A program made the translations under genes and the position numbers. From assembly GCA_007922305.1 (NCBI GenBank), contig ML677335.1, forward strand, positions 23,340,867 to 23,404,866: 64,000 nt of DNA, read 5' to 3'. The stretch comes from Dermatemys mawii. Taxonomy: Eukaryota > Chordata > Testudines > Dermatemydidae. Below the pieces are notes generated by a model. That model ran no database searches. It saw only the letters and a program-made list of their open reading frames with translations, and had not been told where the DNA came from. Positions 58,176 through 64,000 of the stretch are shown here, piece after piece; within the stretch, counting starts at the first letter, position 1; the number at the start of each line of letters is the position of its first letter.

Positions 58176-60932
58176 GGCTGAGTGCAGTGGATTAGACCTA
58201 TATGTGTGAGAAGGTCATAGAGCTCCTGTCCTGCTGTCTGTCTCGTGCTATCTGTCCTCTAGTTTTGTGAGCACTAAGCTCAGCATTAAAGTATGATTAA
58301 AGGAAGAAAAAGAATTAAAAAGAGGGTGGGGGAAAGCTGAATATGAGGCCTGACAGGAGAGATTCATTCTCTTTTTAATGGTAGAGAACTTTCATATTTT
58401 TTATTGTGCTGTATTTTCTGTTAAAGAGGGAAGTGATGTTTAAGGTTTTATTTATTTTTCGAGAGCTTTCAGTAGAGAAACAGTAAGAGTATTCGTTCCT
58501 TGAGTTTTCTTTGGTGCTCCAGAAAATGTTACTACCACCCTGATCGTAAGGTTTGCTTGATGGGTGTTCATTGCCGTTCTCTGACACGGAGCTGATTTTC
58601 TTGTGCATTTGGTTTTTATTAGAATTGGCACGAACAACTTGGAACAAGGATCACAAGCTCTCTAGGGTATGTTTCCCTCTCCCTCTTTCTTCCCCCACTC
58701 CTCAGTGCCAGCTCTATGTGGGTTGTGTAGTGGCTACGAAAAAATGGAGTGTGATGTTGTGACACTGACTACCATGCTGTACCAGAAGCAGCGTGAACCT
58801 CTGATTGTTTATTGCAAGGTAACACCATCGCTTCTGTTTGACTAAGATATGGGCCAACACGCAGATGGCTTTAAAAAAATAGATATACTGGTGTTTATCC
58901 TGCTTGACAGAGATGGAATCTCTGGGAGCCTAGGATTAAAATAGCAGCAGTAGGAGGTGTCGCGGGTCAGGACTGAGATGCATGAGCAGAGCTGTATGAT
59001 GGAAGTTTCACAACACTGCCTGCACCATGCTAGGTTTTCTCCAGTGCTGTCCGTTTTGCACTTTCATCACTTTTTGGAAGGGGTCCCAACAGAGCCTCTT
59101 GCTCATTACTATACAGAACAAGTAACAAGAAAGAGAAGGAAACTTCTTGTCCCCCGCCAGGATTGCAGGTCCTTGCCTAGCTGATATGGGTACACAAAGG
59201 TTTAGGCTTCTTCAGGCACCATAGCCCCAAATACACAGCCAGGGGCACTTCTGGATCCTCTGAGCTAGAGAGCCTTGACTGAGAATCTGTGGTTTTCAGT
59301 TTGGCCCTTTCATAGAAGGCCCCAGGCAAACTATTGGGATGACAGCACAGTAACAAAATAAGCTAGCACCATTATCCCAAACTAGTTGGAAAGTGGATGC
59401 CTATGGAATTCTATGAGCTGTTTATGTGAATCCCAGTGGAATTCCTTCCAAGTGATGTCATTGCAATTGTATGGCAAAGGGAGAGACCTTAGATTGACCA
59501 GTCAGCGAAGCCAGAAATTGCATAGGAAAGATACCTGCTTGGCTGAAATCAGCAGTGTTTGAAGTGCTTCTGTGTTGTCTATTTTTTTCCTGATTCTTGG
59601 AATGAGTCCCTTTCCTAAAATAAAAACCAGGTCCCTTCTTGCTATCTCATTATACTAAATGTTTCTATTAAGAACAGGGACTCAGTGAAAATGACTCTGT
59701 GTTTGGGACTCCAAGTGCCATTTTCTCTGCTTGCAAATCTAAAGACCTTTTGTAACCAGCAATCCTGCAAAACACAGCCTGAAAAGTCGAGTTGTGCCCT
59801 GTAACTGGTGGTATCATAGGAGACACATTCTACAGTTAGACCCTGAAGGGCAATGCAGCTATTGCTGTACAAACCAGACTGGAATCCAGGTCCCTGTTTC
59901 TTTACTGCACTAGCTGTGTGATGCTAAAAGAACAAGAAGAGTTTGTCAGGAGAGAGAGCTCATATGACTGGAGGATGCCAGGGAGCAGATCTATATTGAG
60001 TAAGAAGGCCTCTTTACTTAATTTCTTTTCTCTTGTAATGACACTTTAAAGTCACTAGTTCCATGACTTCCCCAGTTGTGGTGTATTTTGACATGAGCTG
60101 GTCAGGGCATAACAGAGCATAAAGTGTGATCCCTGTAGGTAAATGAGAGCTCCATCATCTGAGCCACTTCTTCCTTCCTTTCTTAAGAGACACAGGCCTG
60201 GCTGAGTGGCTTGATGCCATCACCAAAAGGGCGCCCGCATGGCGAATACTTGGGTTCCTGGATTTGCTGGCAGTGAGTCTGAAGAGCAGGCAGGAAGTGG
60301 CGAACATGAGGTGGTGATGGAAGGGGCTTTAAGGGAGTCTGTGAGGAGTTCATTACAGCAGATGTTAGTGCCGTAAAGCCACAGGTTCCTGCTGTTTCTG
60401 ATTCGCTTATGTCCTTGCAGCGTTAGCAATGCTAATGTTAGTAAAAACATTTGCTGAAGTGGAGGCATAAATTACAAATCTCTTCCCACTGCTCACCCCA
60501 AACCCCCAGGTCTTGTCATTCCTCTTCTCTTCATCTTTCTCTCTCTTTTGTTTGCCTCTTTCCTTCCCTTCTACGTAACAGCAGCAGAGTCAGTGGAAAC
60601 TTTCACATTTCTCCCCTGCAACAAAGAGTGCGTATTAGCATCTCTTTAGCAATGTGGGTTTAATTCAGTGCTGTTCAGCAAACACTACTATGTTACTGTC
60701 TGCATGCTCCCTCCTACCCTCCCCAAGTAGGCTGACACTCATTCACACGCATCATGCACACAATAGCACACTCCTGATCACCAGCCCACGTGCAAGGACC
60801 TCGACCCCCTCCCCCTCACTTCCCTTCACTCAGTCATATGTACATGATTTACCCAAGAAGCCGTGATGTTGATAATGATGCATGGCCTGGAAATAATTCT
60901 CACCTTGCGGGATCTAGCTGCAATGATCTCTC

Positions 60933-60990
60933 GGTAACTCTTTATCTCTTCCACGGTAACTCTTTATCTCTAACTCTTTATCTCTTCCAC
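60933..60990. repeat. Short imperfect tandem repeat
   Basis: The phrase GGTAACTCTTTATCTCTTCC at 60933, a shortened GGTAACTCTTTATCTC at 60955 and TAACTCTTTATCTCTTCCAC at 60971 are three successive copies. Confidence 0.85.
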
Positions 60991-61725
60991 GGCAGAGATA
61001 CTTGTTTCTCTTGATGAGGAGAGGGGCGCACATGTGCAGGTGTGTGTGCATTAAAGAATAAGCAGTTGAGTTGGACTCTGGTAAAGCTTCCCCCGTGGAT
61101 GGGGAGGGTGGAAGTAAAGAAGAGTCAAGAGCAGTACCTCGTGTTGGGAGTGGATATTCCATCAGAGGATAAAAAGACCTCAGAGTCCGTTGGGTGTTGC
61201 TCCAGGTGCTCAGGTTTTAGGATTGCTGCAGAGAAAACTGGAGAGCAAGGGCCCTGCCCTGGACCTGCTCGGTGGCCTTGATCTCAATTTATTTTTCCAT
61301 TTTGAGGCTGAGCTGTTGCCCTGATCTGATTATTAATGAAAACTTGCTGATTGTTAATGAAAACCCCAAAAAGGTGGTTTTCTCCTGAGGGCCTTTTTAG
61401 GCTTCATTGTGATTGAACTGACTCCCCTCTGCTGGCAGCTTGGGAAGAAAGGCAGATGTACACAGGCACACACAGTACCTGTTGGAGAGGAAACAGCAGG
61501 AGTAACTTCCTTCTTTCTCAAGTGGATGTTAAATGTAGTCCTATTTAAACAAGGGTGAAAAAGAAAGACTGTGGAGGTGAGTGATGGCAGCTGGGATTGC
61601 TGAGCCTCGAGAAGTCTGGGCTGTGGTAGAACTGGATTCTGTTCCCCTGACTTCCCCACTCTCTGTTATATTTTCACCCACAGCAAACTTTAAACCCTTC
61701 ATGTGGTTGCTCCTGGTGATGCCTG

Positions 61726-61767
61726 TTTTTTTTTTTTTTTTTTTTGTGGGGGGGGGGGGGGGGGGGG
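61726..61767. repeat. T20 tract followed by G20 tract
   Basis: Twenty T (61726-61745), then GT, then twenty G (61748-61767). The G run could form a G-quadruplex on the plus strand; homopolymers this long are also prone to sequencing length errors. Confidence 0.9.
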
Positions 61768-64000
61768 AGGGAGTGGATCTGCAGGGGGTTTAGGCTCCAA
61801 CTCTGGAATCTGCTGCGAGCAAGGAGCTGGATTCTAAGGATGCCATGTATGCCTAAAATTTAGGATTTGTTTCAAAGGGTTTCATAGCCCCTAATGTAAA
61901 TGAGAACACTTTCAGGTACACTTAAATTGGTTTTGTTTAATCCTCTTTTAAACTTTGTTCCTTTCAATCTGGAGTAAGATAGAGTCTTGTCACTTTGCTG
62001 CAGTGTTGGGAAGCCAGACAACAATAGCTTTGTTGTGCTAGTGACTGAGAACTCAAGGGGCTCAGTGCAAATAAGTGAGGTTGGCTAAGTGCATTGTGAT
62101 TGCCGATGCTGAGTGACATGCAGAAAGTAAACAGCCCACATTGCACTTCTAAATCCCTTCTGTTCTAATAATCAAAGGTGGTGCTAGGGATGTAAGGAAG
62201 GAACACATCTGTTTCTTTAAATATGACAATTGCCTTTGAGTGAAATTAAATCTCAAATCAAAATCTCAAACTTCATCCCAGTTTTGAAATTCAGAAAATG
62301 TTGCCCAGCTCTAAGCTTATCAGAAAGTAGAATGACTCTTTGTGTAAAATTCATCCCATATTTTAATCATCCTTTCATTACAAAATCAAAATTTGGAAAA
62401 TTTAATCTTCTCTAGAAATTGGTCTACATAAAATTCAGTATTTTTTTTTAAAACAAATAAATAAAGTGCAGTAACTCTTTGTCCCATGGCATAGCCCAAC
62501 TATCTTTCCAGCTAAAAAGGATTGGCTGGGACTCCTTTCCATGATGCTGTTTACTTGACCCAAATAGGTGGTGCTGTTGACTGAACTATGGAACTCCCTT
62601 CCACGTCATATAGAGGCTGCTGATGCTGGGTGAAATCCTGGCCTTGATGAAGTCAATGGGAGTTTTGTCACTGACTTCAATGGGTCCAAGTTTTTACTTG
62701 CTGTTTCCATTCCTAGTCCTTTGAGCTTGAGGAACAATAGCCTACGACACAAAATAGGGTTTCTTCCTGAATGAAGGAGCCTGGTTTGTATAGCCTTTGA
62801 ATGGGCCTGCTACACCTCTGCCTGTGTAGGCCCGTGACTGAAATGGATTGTGATTTTATTTTTCACCTGTGAGGCATAGAGCTCTAGATCTGCCTTCCCA
62901 CCAAGCATCTTTCCCGCATGAGCACTCTGGAGAGAAGGAAAGTCAAAGTGCTCTGTCTTCTGCCTGAACCACAGTTATTCTCTATGATGACCATATTCAA
63001 AGTCCATAAAAGTCAAGCAGAGTCTTTCCATTCATTCAGTGGGCTTTGGATCAGGCCCTAATAGTGCTGCTGCTATAAAGATAGATGAATTGATATATGC
63101 ACCACATGATCTGTATGCCCTTGCGCCAAAATGTATCTGCAGTCCCCCAGCACTGCCCAGCAAAGAACAATCGTTATCTGTTTTTGCAGTGTAGACATAA
63201 AATGATCCCTAACGTGGCAGGTACAGTTGGACCTAGCAAAGAGTCAATCAGTACATGCTTGACTGAAGAATGAAAGCTGTGCCTTTGCCATAAGAAATGT
63301 TTTATAATGAAGATGAAAGTATTTGATATCTGTCTTAAAGCCTTAGCTCCTGCTGTTATTGCATGAGAATCTCACCATTTTTTTTTTTTTAAAGTAAGTT
63401 TCTAGTCCTCATAGTTGTGGAGAGAAGTTAGAAAACATGACGTCCAAAGGTTTGGAAAATGGAAAGCAAATATGAGGAACCTAAAATAATATATTTTTCA
63501 AATCTCATGACTTTGAGGGGGCCTGACTCACGGCTTTGGAATGCCTGTGGTTGGCAGTATTGCGCCCGCTCTACATAGCGGCAGGGGAAAGCAGCCTTCT
63601 CTTGCTCTGAAGCCAATTCCCCCTTTACAGTGCCACGCTGGGAGCAAGTACCACAACTATTGTGTTCTGTGTGTCACACAGTGGCAGTTGCCAAAAGCCA
63701 CTCTTTGTGTGTCTGCTAAGTTGGGGCCCTCTTGATAGGGTCTTTTATACTGTCGCTGGTCATGGCAGGCTACAGTTAACTTGGCTCATGGGGAAGCGTG
63801 GCTGGCCGTGAAATAGACCATGGCAGGCTGCACGTGGACACTCTCTCTCCCTGGCCATATGCTGTACACCCTGTGTCAGTATGAATGGAGGAGGTGGGGA
63901 AATCGGACGTGAGCTCTTAGACACTGAGGACTTGCTTGCTGTGTTGAGTCTGCTGATTTAGAAAAGGAAAGACCCCGCACAAAACCCAAAGTGCAAAGAA

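Larger units (their letters stand above)
58176..64000 (+). other. Probable first intron, right part
   Basis: Mostly unassigned. Items seen: a related repeat unit at about 58945-58995 (GTCGCGGGTCAGGACTGAGA, TGCATGAGCAGAGCTG); a short tandem GTAACTCTTTATCTCTTCCA at 60935-60990; a T20 run joined to a G20 run at 61726-61767; and a GACTTCAATGGG motif near 62670. No 3' splice site followed by a convincing coding exon was recognised, so the second exon lies beyond the window or is too short to see. Confidence 0.55.

Overview
The window is vertebrate nuclear DNA, most likely from a cryptodiran turtle. No ORF is long enough to be a bacterial-style gene. The sequence is AT-moderate and repeat-rich, with one strong CpG island. 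The repeats are those I associate with turtles: CR1 LINEs in antisense, Harbinger elements with a Myb/SANT-like ORF, short hAT and Harbinger-like MITEs with TTA/TAA or 8-bp target duplications, Penelope-like fold-back repeats carrying the GCACCTTAGAGACTAAC block, MIR-type SINEs, and an LTR of Gypsy/ERV type. The species call rests on memory of these families, not on a database search.

Layout. 1-2055 is the remnant of an antisense Harbinger transposon cut by the left edge. 2056-26570 is mostly unassigned DNA with scattered MITEs, MIRs, two fold-back repeats (about 15.74-16.14 kb and 17.72-17.93 kb) and a 0.9-kb TIR transposon (20459-21372). 26570-28283 is a 5'-truncated antisense CR1 with a broken reverse transcriptase. 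31802-32844 is a solo LTR containing a 10-N assembly gap. 36021-36965 is a hAT-ended composite and 43727-44402 a Harbinger-like MITE full of AGCGCT palindromes. 44650-49690 is a second, near full-length but disrupted antisense CR1 with esterase-like, endonuclease and RT remnants, split by at least three later insertions.

The only host gene signal is near 54 kb. A CpG island (about 53.4-54.6 kb) contains a plus-strand first coding exon (54174-54264) that encodes a 30-residue secretory signal peptide and ends at a GTAAGG donor in phase 1. I cannot name the gene. The remaining 9.7 kb to the right edge fits a first intron. No second exon is recognisable, so the gene must continue outside the window, and everything left of about 50 kb reads as intergenic.

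I found no bacterial operons, CRISPR arrays, tRNA or rRNA genes and no intact mobile-element gene. The most informative structures are the fold-back repeats (one with a perfect 12-bp target duplication), the nested insertion history of the 44.6-49.7 kb CR1, a dispersed family with a 66-69 bp period, and the unnamed signal-peptide exon.
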